Below, one piece after another: positions 8,648 through 16,799 of a DNA stretch of 50,001 bases. The stretch is from positions 1 through 50,001 of the forward strand of contig CAIJGS010000346.1 in NCBI GenBank assembly GCA_903820285.1, written 5' to 3'. The notes beneath the pieces are model-generated. The model made no database searches. It saw nothing but the letters and a program-made list of their open reading frames with translations, and was not told where the DNA came from. Within the stretch, counting starts at the first letter, position 1. Each line of letters starts with the position of its first letter. Both the position numbers and the translations under genes were made by a program. The DNA comes from an uncultured Verrucomicrobia subdivision 3 bacterium (lineage in GTDB: Bacteria > Verrucomicrobiota > Verrucomicrobiia > Limisphaerales > UBA11358).

Positions 8648-9568
8648 ATGTCCATCACCACGCTAATCAATAAATATCGCTACGCCCTGCGGCCGATTGC
8701 CCTGGCCCTACTCGGGCTCTCGCTATCCATGCTCGCTGGCTGCTCCTCCTGGCAGCCCGCCGGCGTGAAAGTGGAACGCAACCTTGTCTATGCCCAAGTG
8801 GATGGCACGTCGTTGCACCTGGATCTTTATGAGCCCGACCACCCGGTGGGCAGACTGCCGGTGGTGGTGTGGATCCATGGCGGAGCCTGGAACAGCGGCA
8901 GCAAGGATCCCTGTCCCATCAGCTTCATCGCCGCGCAGAATCTCGCCATCGTCAGTCTGGATTACCGGCTGACCCAAACCGCCCCCTTCCCTGCCCAATT
9001 GCACGATTGCAAAGGGGCCATCCGCTGGCTGCGCGCCCATGCGGACCAATATCATTTGGATGCCGACCATATCGGCATCTTCGGCGCCTCCGCCGGCGGT
9101 CACCTCGCCCTGCTCCTCGCCACCGTGCACGACCAACCCGAGTTGGAAGGCACCGTCGGCGGCAACAACGACCGTTCCAGCGCCGTCCAATGCGTCTGCG
9201 CCTTCTACCCGCCCACCGACCTGAACCGCCTCGTCACCAATCCCGCTTTCCGCAACAATCCCAACGCGGACGTGGCCAAACTGATTGGCGGCGCGGTGGA
9301 TTCCCATGTGGCCCAGGCCCTCGCCGCCAGCCCCCTCACCTACGTGGATAAAACCTGCGCCCCCGTGTTTCTCCTCCATGGCGAAGCCGACACCCTGGTC
9401 CCCCCCGATCAAAGCCGGATTTTCTACGCCGCACTCCAGCAGGCCGGCGTGGCCTCCGAGTTGGTAATCGTCCCCCACCAAGGTCACGGCATCACCGCCC
9501 CGCCCGCCGCCGCCAAAAAAATTTACGCGTTCTTCAACCAACATCTCCTCCAACCCGCCGGCCATTAG
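8648..9568 (+). CDS. alpha/beta-hydrolase lipoprotein (BD-FAE / carboxylesterase type)
   Basis: 306 residues with a lipoprotein signal: basic start, hydrophobic core, lipobox LAGC with Cys32. The oxyanion motif is HGGAW, the nucleophile elbow GASAGG, and the acid and base are in GEADTLVP and HQGHG, so the catalytic triad is complete. The family splits carboxylic esters. Membrane anchoring and position six bases after the methyltransferase suggest a periplasmic lipid or ester substrate, but the same family includes polysaccharide esterases, so the target cannot be fixed. It is the last gene of the plus-strand operon; no strong terminator follows. Confidence 0.85.
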   Translation: MSITTLINKYRYALRPIALALLGLSLSMLAGCSSWQPAGVKVERNLVYAQVDGTSLHLDLYEPDHPVGRLPVVVWIHGGAWNSGSKDPCPISFIAAQNLAIVSLDYRLTQTAPFPAQLHDCKGAIRWLRAHADQYHLDADHIGIFGASAGGHLALLLATVHDQPELEGTVGGNNDRSSAVQCVCAFYPPTDLNRLVTNPAFRNNPNADVAKLIGGAVDSHVAQALAASPLTYVDKTCAPVFLLHGEADTLVPPDQSRIFYAALQQAGVASELVIVPHQGHGITAPPAAAKKIYAFFNQHLLQPAGH

Positions 9569-9872
9569 CCGTTAAACCGACCGAACCCCTTAAATTCCAG
9601 TTTCAGTTATAAGTCAGCCGTTAAATGGTCCCTAAGATTGACAACCACGGTATTAATCTGGGATAGATAGGCGAATGGGGCGGCGATTGCCAAACGAGTC
9701 GGCGGGACCGGTCCCTCCCAAACCGAGCCCGCGTGACGGCGAGAGGCGGTATCTCTGAGGTGATCAAAGCAGATTACTTCGGACTGGCTCCTTTAAGTAA
9801 TTATCCGGTTGGCCGGCCGCGCGTTCCGATCCTTTTGACTTAAAACCATAACCAGTGAGACCCAACAACCCG
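9569..9872 (+). other. 304-bp intergenic leader with inverted repeats
   Basis: No credible ORF lies here. It contains a perfect 12-bp palindrome, GGGACCGGTCCC, at 9704-9715 and a GC-rich segment (9670-9760) with several short self-complementary blocks, for example AGAG (9742-9745) against CTCT (9753-9756), then an A/T-richer stretch up to the start codon. It could be a structured 5' leader or an operator. I could not match it to any riboswitch consensus I know. Confidence 0.4.
9638..9669 (+). promoter_or_regulatory. possible sigma-70-type promoter for the Kelch/LRR gene
   Basis: A perfect TTGACA lies at 9638-9643, followed 17-20 bases later by the weak -10 candidates GGATAG, GATAGA or TAGATA. 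Only the -35 half is convincing. If used, it would give a leader of roughly 200 nt before the start codon at 9873. Confidence 0.3.
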
Positions 9873-12611
9873 ATGAAACTTTATAAAATCATCTGCCTTC
9901 TGGGCATGTACCTTCTGGGAATATTCTCCGACCGCGCTTACGGTCAAAACGGGGTGTGGACCAGCCATGCCCCGCTCCCCGCCCGGGTTCAAGGTGCCTC
10001 CTCGGGAACCATTAACGGACAGATTTACGTGGTGGCCGGCTTGACCGGTTCCAATGGCGGCGGATCGGACGCCGGTTTGTTACAGATTTACCATCCCGCT
10101 GCGAATACTTGGACCAACGGGGCCGACCTGCCTGCCGGCTTCATTTTACCCAATGACCCAGAAACCTTCTCCCATGGATTTTATGCCGCCACTGCCGGGG
10201 TAATTGCCGGCCAACTTTATGTGGCGGGCGGACAGACCACCGCCGGTGATGTGGCCAATCTGGAAGCGTATGATCCGGTGGCGAACACGTGGACAAACCT
10301 GGCAACCATGCCTTTTGCCGATGCGGCCCTGTGCAGCGGAGTTCTCAACGGCAAGCTGTATGTCGTGGCGGCCAATTCTCAAAAGTTTGCGGCTTACGAT
10401 CCCTCGACCAATGGTTGGACTACTTTGGCCCCCATTCCCACCTCCCGCGAATGGGCTGGCGCGGCGGTTGTCAATGGCCTGTTATACGTTATTGGCGGCC
10501 AATCCGGCGCTGACACCACCAACCTAGTCGAAGCCTATGACGCCGTGGCGAACCAGTGGACCAACAAAGCACCGCTGCCTATGGCCACTAGCCAGGCCGG
10601 GGTCGGGGTCATCAACGGTATTATTTATGTGGTAGGCGGGCTTGCCAACCCCCGGGACTCGACCAGCGTTTTAAATCTGGTTCAGGCCTATAATCCGGTC
10701 ACCGATACTTGGTCCTTTGCCACCAATCTGCCCGCCGCCAGACGCGCGCTGACCGCGTCGGTTGCCAATGGCGTCTTGTATGTCCTCGGCGGCAATTTAT
10801 CGGGCAATGGCTCCGCCGTTACTACGAATGAGGCCTTTGCGCCCATGAACTTGACCAACCTGGTCATCAGCCCGCCCAATCCCGCCATCGTTCCCGGCGC
10901 CAATCAATCCTTCACCGCCACGGGATATTTCGCTGAAGGTTCCACCAACGTACTCGCTGCGACCAACGGTTTGGTTTGGAGCAGCAGCAATCCAAGTGTG
11001 GCCACCATTGATCCCAACGGCCTCGCCACCGGTTTGACCGCCGGCACCACCACCATCACCGCGACGGTCGGCAACTATTCTGGCAGCACCGCTTTGACGG
11101 TCACCCCCGGTTATTTTAGTTGGACCACCAATAACGGCGCCATCACCATCACCGGCTACTCTGGAACCAATCCCATCGTCGTCATCCCCAGTGTGATCAA
11201 TGGCCTGCCGGTCACCGGCATCGGTGATTCTGTGTTCCAAAACCGCTCCAGCGTAATCAGCGTTATCATTCCCAATTCCGTCACCACTATTGGAGCAGAT
11301 GTGTTTTCAGACGATCCCAACCTGACCAGCGTATCCTTTCCAACCAACGTCACTAACATTGGCGACGGCGAGTTCTTAGACTGCTTCAGCCTGACCAACT
11401 TTACCATACCTGACAGCGTCACCAGCATCGGGTACGAAGCCTTTGCTTGGGCGGGTTTAACCAGCTTAACCCTGCCCAATGTGAACAGCATAGGTGAATC
11501 GGCCTTTGTTGATTCTACTCTCACGAATATTACCATCGGCGTTGGCGTCACCAATGCAGGCATCCCCTACCTCTTGCCGGAGACCATGTCGGAATCCAGT
11601 GTCGCGACCATATCGGTGGCTACCAACAATCCCCAATTTAGCAGCTTGGGTGGCGTGCTTTTTGACAAAAACCAAACAACTCTCCTGGTGGTCCCCCCCC
11701 ATTTGGCCGGTCCTTATACGATCCCTGCCAGTGTGGTTGACATCGGGGGCAATGCCTTCGCCAATGTGATCACGCTGACAAATATTGCCATCCCGGACAC
11801 GGTGACCAATCTGGAACCCTATGCGTTTGCCAATCAAAACGTTCATTCCATTTCCATTGGCCAAGGCATTACCAGCATTGGCAATCATGTCTTCTATCAA
11901 AACCAAACTCTGGTTAGCATTACTCTTCCAAACAGTGTCACCAGCATTGGCGATTACGCGTTTAAGGATTGTCCTGCGTTGCGGAAAATCAATCTTCCAA
12001 ACAGTATAACCAACCTGGGAACATATGCCTTTGGAGGTGACACATCCCTGCCTAACATCATTATTCCCAATCACCTTGCCACCATTAAAGCCGGTGCTTT
12101 ATCGGCTTGCCAAAGTTTTACTAGTATCACCATTCCCGACAGCGTTACCGCTATCGAAGACTGGGCATTTGCCGGGGACTTTGCGTTAACCAATGTGATT
12201 ATTTCTGCCCATGCCACCAATCTCGGCAGCAGCACTTTTGATGCTGATTATCAACTGAATACGATCTATTTCAAAGGCAATGCGCCAACCCCAACCAATG
12301 ACCTGTCCGTTTTTGATCTCGGCTGGATTGCGACAACCGCCATTGCCTTTTACTTTCCCGGAACCACCGGTTGGGGAGCCACCTTTGATGGGATTCGCAC
12401 CGCGCCCATTCTCATCGCGCCACCGCTCGGTATGAGCACTTATGGCAGCCAGCCGGCGGTGTTTTTCCCCACCGCCAGCGGCACCAATTTCGTGCTGCAA
12501 ATGACCACCAACCTCGCCAGCGGCCAGTGGGTGACCGTCAGCAACGGCATCCCCATCAGTGGCATCATCATCACCAACCCGGCGAACAACGCCTTTTTCC
12601 GGCTTCATTAA
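9873..12611 (+). CDS. secreted Kelch / Big2 / BspA-type leucine-rich-repeat protein
   Basis: 912 residues from ATG 9873; a GTG at 9855 is possible but the ATG gives a clean signal peptide ending near AYGQ. Residues about 25-330 hold six Kelch repeats with the pattern (I/L)NG.(I/L)YV(V/I)GG and W.....P.P.AR. About 335-415 is a bacterial Ig-like Big2 domain (SSSNPSVATIDPNGLATGL). About 420-815 are BspA-type (LRR_5) repeats: ITIPDSVTSIG-like units about 23 residues apart. The last 70 residues form the Trp/FFRL tail module seen in two other proteins here. It has no catalytic motif, so it is probably a surface or secreted binding protein. There is no PEP-CTERM or cell-wall anchor. It is transcribed alone. 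Confidence 0.85.
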   Translation: MKLYKIICLLGMYLLGIFSDRAYGQNGVWTSHAPLPARVQGASSGTINGQIYVVAGLTGSNGGGSDAGLLQIYHPAANTWTNGADLPAGFILPNDPETFSHGFYAATAGVIAGQLYVAGGQTTAGDVANLEAYDPVANTWTNLATMPFADAALCSGVLNGKLYVVAANSQKFAAYDPSTNGWTTLAPIPTSREWAGAAVVNGLLYVIGGQSGADTTNLVEAYDAVANQWTNKAPLPMATSQAGVGVINGIIYVVGGLANPRDSTSVLNLVQAYNPVTDTWSFATNLPAARRALTASVANGVLYVLGGNLSGNGSAVTTNEAFAPMNLTNLVISPPNPAIVPGANQSFTATGYFAEGSTNVLAATNGLVWSSSNPSVATIDPNGLATGLTAGTTTITATVGNYSGSTALTVTPGYFSWTTNNGAITITGYSGTNPIVVIPSVINGLPVTGIGDSVFQNRSSVISVIIPNSVTTIGADVFSDDPNLTSVSFPTNVTNIGDGEFLDCFSLTNFTIPDSVTSIGYEAFAWAGLTSLTLPNVNSIGESAFVDSTLTNITIGVGVTNAGIPYLLPETMSESSVATISVATNNPQFSSLGGVLFDKNQTTLLVVPPHLAGPYTIPASVVDIGGNAFANVITLTNIAIPDTVTNLEPYAFANQNVHSISIGQGITSIGNHVFYQNQTLVSITLPNSVTSIGDYAFKDCPALRKINLPNSITNLGTYAFGGDTSLPNIIIPNHLATIKAGALSACQSFTSITIPDSVTAIEDWAFAGDFALTNVIISAHATNLGSSTFDADYQLNTIYFKGNAPTPTNDLSVFDLGWIATTAIAFYFPGTTGWGATFDGIRTAPILIAPPLGMSTYGSQPAVFFPTASGTNFVLQMTTNLASGQWVTVSNGIPISGIIITNPANNAFFRLH

Positions 12612-12661
12612 ACAAATGATCAAAAGGGTGTCACCCCGTTCCCTCCCCGTCGCAGATAAAG

Positions 12662-13585
12662 CTACGGCTTAACCGTGTTTATGGCGGAAGGCCCGTAAAC
12701 CGCCTGATAAGCCCGAATCCATTCGGCAGCCATTTGACGGTGCTCGGCATACGTGGGCTGGCTAACCTCCGCAACCTTTCCCTGGGCGGCGGCCTGTGGG
12801 GGGGCTGCATTGAAGAATTTTTGAAAATGCACCACCGGCACATGATATTTCCTCCCCAATTCATCCACCGCCGTCTCCATCTGGCCAATCAGTTCCACCC
12901 AGTCGCTCCAGCGGGGCGTGGTGTACTTTCCCGGCAAAACAAACGGGGTGCACAGTAACAGTTTAATCTGCGGGTTCGCCTTGAAGGTTCCCGCCAGCAA
13001 CTCGTCGTAGCGCTCCGCAAATTTCCGGATCGCTTGGGTCTGATCGTGGGGAAACCTGGCCACCAAGTCATTGACCCCGATCAAAATGCTGATCACATCC
13101 GGCTTCAACGCCAGCGCGTCCTGCTGCCAGCGGTCGGCCAGGGTGCCAATCGTATCGCCCTGCATGGTGCGGATGATAAAAACCAACTGTTTTTCCGGAT
13201 AACCCACTCCGTAATCGGCGGCGATCATAAAGGCATAATCCTGCCAAATCGGCACTTTATAATCCAAGTGATGCCAGCGGGCGCCGTCAATCGTGACCTC
13301 GCCTTGAAACAGGATCCGTGTGCCCGATCGGAAAATGGACGGCAACCCGGCGATCCGGGCGGCTTCCGTTTCGCTGGCGGTCAGGGACGAATTCCCCATG
13401 CTTCCTGCCGGGGCGGCGGCGGCCGCCGTCAAGAGCAGCCGGAAACCAAGTAGTATCGCGAAACTTGCGGTGTAAATCGTTCTCCAGCTGCTTCGGCCTG
13501 CCCCGGCGGTGCCTACTCCGGCCCCCTCTGCCCCTCCTGCGGGCATGGCGACGCGGCAAAAAACAGATTTCCTAACCCTAAACAT
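12662..13585 (-). CDS. SGNH/GDSL-hydrolase-fold protein with lost catalytic residues
   Basis: 307 residues from ATG 13585, chosen because a GGGGAAG ribosome binding site lies directly upstream; a TTG at 13624 would add 13 residues. A membrane segment or signal lies at about 38-58. The fold is that of the SGNH hydrolases acting on carbohydrate esters: block I ILFQG, block III SILIGVND (Asn172) and a C-terminal AEHRQMAAEWI helix. The nucleophile block reads GEV (95-97) instead of GDS, so Ser is Val. The usual D-x-x-H near the C terminus reads E273-V-S-Q276. Two of three triad positions are therefore missing while the scaffold is intact, implying a pseudoenzyme or binding protein. It follows the GH2 gene on the same strand, 125 bases away. 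Confidence 0.8.
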   Translation of the reverse strand: MFRVRKSVFCRVAMPAGGAEGAGVGTAGAGRSSWRTIYTASFAILLGFRLLLTAAAAAPAGSMGNSSLTASETEAARIAGLPSIFRSGTRILFQGEVTIDGARWHHLDYKVPIWQDYAFMIAADYGVGYPEKQLVFIIRTMQGDTIGTLADRWQQDALALKPDVISILIGVNDLVARFPHDQTQAIRKFAERYDELLAGTFKANPQIKLLLCTPFVLPGKYTTPRWSDWVELIGQMETAVDELGRKYHVPVVHFQKFFNAAPPQAAAQGKVAEVSQPTYAEHRQMAAEWIRAYQAVYGPSAINTVKP

Positions 13586-13627
13586 GGCTTCCCCAAATGG
13601 CTGATTATGCTCATGCTGCCGCAATCA

Positions 13628-13647
13628 TTCCCCTTCGGCAAGGGGAA
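13628..13647 (-). other. perfect 8-bp hairpin between GH2 and SGNH genes
   Basis: TTCCCCTT and AAGGGGAA flank a 4-base loop, giving a strong hairpin in the GH2-SGNH transcript, about 40 bases before the SGNH start. No U-run follows on either strand, so it is not a classical terminator. It could affect mRNA processing or relative expression of the two genes. Confidence 0.4.
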
Positions 13648-13710
13648 CGCGCGGCTTTTGGGTTCTTTTTTGCGGATTTATCCGGATCAACTCGCCGGTG
13701 CCGGCGACGG

Positions 13711-16311
13711 CTATTGGCTGGTCAGCTTGCCCCGCACCTCCGCCTCGGCCAGGCCGGCGGACTGTCCGGCGGGCGTGCCGGTAAAGGTCACCCGCAGAAA
13801 ACGTCCGCTCACCCCGGCGGCAACATTATCAACCCGAACACGATCTGCATTCACGTCCTGGGTTTGATCCACCACGGTCTTCCAACCCGTCTCGCCATCC
13901 TCCGACATTTCAATTTTATATCGCCAATTGCCTTCTGTCGGAAATGTCAGCCGGGTCTGGCTCACCGTCACCAAACGTTCCAAATCCACCCGCCACCAAG
14001 GCTGGCTGTCGCCAACCGCCGCCTGCCAGCTGGTCTTCCCATCCCCATCGTTGGCCAGCCGGCCGCTGTGCCCCGGCGCCTCGCTGCTCGCCCGGGTCGG
14101 ATTTTCCTGGCCAAAGGACGTCAGCGAATTCGCGGCCATACCCGTGAACGGCACATACGGACGCACCGCCACCGGTGGCGTCCGGCCGGCCACGAACTTG
14201 GGTTTGCCCAGCGAAGTGATCTTGAGGGTCGCATCTTGCAACCCCGGCGAGGTGGCGCGGATCACCGTTTTGCCCGCATAGTAGGACCGGAATTCAATGG
14301 CGGCCAAACCGTCACGGATGGCGATGTCCGAGTCCGGGGCAAAGGTGATGCTGGGGCCGGTCGGAAATTCGCCAGGACCGGATTCAACCGCCAGCGTCAC
14401 CGGCGCGCAGTTGCTGAGGGCAACGCCATTGCGATCCACGATACCGACAATGAGTTGGGCGTCGTCCGTGCCGTCCACGGACCGGAGAGTCGTTTTGTCC
14501 GCCGTCAAGGTGAGTCCGGCCGGAATGCCATTGCCGGGCCAGGCCGGTGGCGGGATGTGTTTGTATTCGTTGCGGTACCAAAAGTATTGCCGCTTCGGCA
14601 GGCGGAAATAATCGATCATGCCCATGGAACCGAATTTGCGGCCGGCGATGCTGCCGTGATCGAAGGCGCACCAGAGGGCTTCGCCGCTGCGCCACGGGAA
14701 ACGCCAGGGATAGGGCTGGCTATGGTCCAAGCCGGCGGCAGTGAGCAACTCGTTCCAGCCGGGCTCATACTTCCCGGGACGGTCGCCCATGGTGGACCCG
14801 TATTCGGTGACAACGCTGGGAATCCCGGGATTCAAAAACAGCCGGGCCCCATCGCCATTGTATCCGGCAACATCGCCCAGATGGTCAATCTCGCCGCGCT
14901 GGCAGCCGCCAATGCCGGCCGGGCGGGAGGGATCGAGATCATGGGTGTACGCCACCAGTTCTTTCAAAAACTCCCGCACCTTGGGCATCGTCTCGCCGGC
15001 GGTGAAAAAGACTTCGTTGTCCATGCTCCAGACGATGATGCTGGGGTGATTGCGGTTGATGCGGATTTCATCGCGCAGACTGTTGCGGACGCTTTGCTGA
15101 AATTCCGGTTCATCCGCCGCATGGATGGGATAGGCGCCGCTGGTTTTGAAATTGCCCTCGGACCGGAAACCGCCAGAGCCCCAGAAACAATTTTCCGACC
15201 AGAACAGCACACCCAGATCATCACAGGCGGCAGCAAAGGCGGGGGCATGCGGATAATGCGAGCCACGGATGAAATCAAAACCGGCGTCGTGAACCATTTT
15301 TACATCGCGATAAAACCCGCTGTCGGCCACGGCATCGCCCCAGCCGGCATGATCCTGATGGACGTTGGCACCTTTGAAATAATAGTGTTCCCCGTTCAGA
15401 AAGAATCCCTGGTCCGCCGTGAATTTGAACCAGCGGAACCCGAGCGGCGAAGTGAAATCATCTACGGGATTTTTGGCGTCCAGCACGGTGGTGCGGACGG
15501 AATACAGGTAAGGGTGATCCGGATGCCACAGTTTGGGATTCGCGACGGGCGGGCTGGTTTGATCGAAGACCACAGTGGCATGGGCGGGCACGGACTGGGA
15601 AGATTCCATTTGCGCTACGCAAGCACCGGTCGCATCACAGACGCGGGTTTGAACCGTGGCGTTTTTGGCGGTATCAGCTTCATTGGCCACTTCGGTTTTT
15701 ACATTCACCGTGCCGGATTCGCGGGTAACCTGCGGGGTAGTGACAAACGTGCCGTACCAGGCAACGTGCAGGGGCGCGGTGGCCACCAGCCGGACATCAC
15801 GATAGATGCCGCCGCTGAAGGTGTGTTCCCCGGCGCGCGGGGCGAGGCGGGCGCTCCAGCGATTGTTCACGCGTACGGCCACCACGTTATCACCCGTTTT
15901 CACGGCCTTGGTAATTTCAAAAACGAAGCCGGTGTAACCGCCGGAGTGTTCGCCGATGCGTTCACCGTTCACGAACAACTCCGCCACCTGGAAGACGCCG
16001 TCAAATTCCAGCGAGATGGTTTTGCCCTGCCAGTTGGCGGGAACGGTGATGTGTTTGCGATACCACCCATAGCCTTCATAAAACTTGGACGCGGCAAAGT
16101 AGGGCATCGAGAAAGAATGTGGCAGGCCCACGTCTGACCACGCGGCATCGTTGAAGGCGATGGCAGAGGCGGCGGGGTCGCCCAACTGGAATTTCCATTC
16201 CCGGTTGAGATTAACGGTTTGGCGGAGCGAATCGGCCGCCTGAGTTTCATTGGCCCGGACGATAAAGAGGAGGAACAGGACAAGTATGGTACGGTACAAT
16301 AATACTCTCAT
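13711..16311 (-). CDS. glycoside hydrolase family 2 (beta-galactosidase/glucuronidase type) with C-terminal discoidin domain
   Basis: 866 residues with a signal peptide (about 1-25). The GH2 sugar-binding jelly roll spans about 30-180, an Ig-like domain 185-290 and the TIM barrel 295-590. The acid/base glutamate is E433 in WSMDNEVFF and the nucleophile is E503 in VTEYGSTMG. A Big-type beta domain at about 595-705 is followed by an F5/8 type C (discoidin, CBM32-like) domain at 730-862. It should act on terminal beta-galactosides or related beta-linked sugars; the exact sugar cannot be told from sequence. It is secreted to the periplasm or outside. It is the first gene of a probable two-gene unit with the SGNH-fold protein. 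Confidence 0.9.
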   Translation of the reverse strand: MRVLLYRTILVLFLLFIVRANETQAADSLRQTVNLNREWKFQLGDPAASAIAFNDAAWSDVGLPHSFSMPYFAASKFYEGYGWYRKHITVPANWQGKTISLEFDGVFQVAELFVNGERIGEHSGGYTGFVFEITKAVKTGDNVVAVRVNNRWSARLAPRAGEHTFSGGIYRDVRLVATAPLHVAWYGTFVTTPQVTRESGTVNVKTEVANEADTAKNATVQTRVCDATGACVAQMESSQSVPAHATVVFDQTSPPVANPKLWHPDHPYLYSVRTTVLDAKNPVDDFTSPLGFRWFKFTADQGFFLNGEHYYFKGANVHQDHAGWGDAVADSGFYRDVKMVHDAGFDFIRGSHYPHAPAFAAACDDLGVLFWSENCFWGSGGFRSEGNFKTSGAYPIHAADEPEFQQSVRNSLRDEIRINRNHPSIIVWSMDNEVFFTAGETMPKVREFLKELVAYTHDLDPSRPAGIGGCQRGEIDHLGDVAGYNGDGARLFLNPGIPSVVTEYGSTMGDRPGKYEPGWNELLTAAGLDHSQPYPWRFPWRSGEALWCAFDHGSIAGRKFGSMGMIDYFRLPKRQYFWYRNEYKHIPPPAWPGNGIPAGLTLTADKTTLRSVDGTDDAQLIVGIVDRNGVALSNCAPVTLAVESGPGEFPTGPSITFAPDSDIAIRDGLAAIEFRSYYAGKTVIRATSPGLQDATLKITSLGKPKFVAGRTPPVAVRPYVPFTGMAANSLTSFGQENPTRASSEAPGHSGRLANDGDGKTSWQAAVGDSQPWWRVDLERLVTVSQTRLTFPTEGNWRYKIEMSEDGETGWKTVVDQTQDVNADRVRVDNVAAGVSGRFLRVTFTGTPAGQSAGLAEAEVRGKLTSQ

Positions 16312-16525
16312 GATTTATTCCGGCTTAAAGCCACCAATTCATTGAATGTTCCAAACACGTCTAATCCCGAGCTTAAAGGCTGACTGCGGTTACGCACCAT
16401 AGCTTTGGCAATCTCGTGCTGGTGACCGGCAGCAGTTTTTCCATTTTTCCAAACAAAGTCCACCTTGAAACTGGCGGCAGAAAGGCACCTACGGGGCAGC
16501 GACAGCACTTGCCCGTGCGTGAATA

Positions 16526-16582
16526 GCGATACGTATCGCCATAGCGGCGTCGCGCTGCGCTTGCCGCCGCAGTCCAAATTCG
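16526..16582. repeat. GC-rich palindromic intergenic element (REP-like)
   Basis: It begins with a perfect 14-bp palindrome, GCGATACGTATCGC (16526-16539), followed by a hairpin with arms GCGGCG (16544-16549) and CGCCGC (16565-16570). From memory, similar GCGGCGTCGCGCTGCG-type segments recur between genes in Verrucomicrobiota genomes. Only one copy is seen in this window, so the repeat status is an inference. Confidence 0.35.
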
Positions 16583-16644
16583 CCTGGCAACCAGCGTAGC
16601 CTGTTCAAGGGGGGACACCTCCTTGGAACCACCCAACCACAAAT

Positions 16645-16713
16645 ATGAACCGTTGGAGAGGGCTGAAACTGGCGGGCTGGCTCTTTTTTGTCATGGGGGC
16701 GGGTCAGGGATAA
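16645..16713 (+). CDS. possible 22-residue hydrophobic leader ORF upstream of secA
   Basis: An ATG at 16645 opens a 22-codon frame ending in TAA. The peptide starts MNRWRGLKLAGWLFFVMGAG: a basic start and a hydrophobic core, like a short signal peptide. It lies 86 bases before secA. No good ribosome binding site is seen. It could be a SecM-like secretion-monitoring leader, a remnant of a lost gene, or chance; I favour none strongly. Confidence 0.2.
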   Translation: MNRWRGLKLAGWLFFVMGAGQG

Positions 16714-16799
16714 ACCGGGGTGGCTGGCGATTGGTTTTGACGCTATGCCCCGGTTAGCGTAGCGTGTCTGTCCATTTTAACCAGTATACAGAGGACCTT

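Larger units (their letters stand above)
16312..16799. other. intergenic region upstream of secA
   Basis: 488 bases between the GH2 start (minus) and secA (plus). It contains a palindromic repeat-like element (16526-16582), a possible 22-codon ORF (16645-16713) and the secA ribosome binding site AGAGGA at about 16788-16793. The minus-strand frame from 16577 to 16308 is open but reads through the repeat and looks like chance. No convincing promoter was found. Confidence 0.5.

Noticed and set aside
9661..9800. c-di-GMP or cobalamin riboswitch in the leader of the Kelch/LRR gene
   Set aside because: Short similarities such as CCAAAC and GGGACC exist, but the conserved GEMM core and the cobalamin box are absent.
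13597..16137. 846-codon open frame on the plus strand opposite the GH2 gene
   Set aside because: It lies antisense to a clear GH2 gene with intact catalytic motifs. Its product is low-complexity, rich in Gly, Ala, Arg and His, with no domain, as expected from GC-biased codon use on the other strand.
16308..16577. 89-codon minus-strand ORF upstream of the GH2 gene
   Set aside because: It reads through the palindromic element and starts in it; such frames are common artefacts of this type of repeat.
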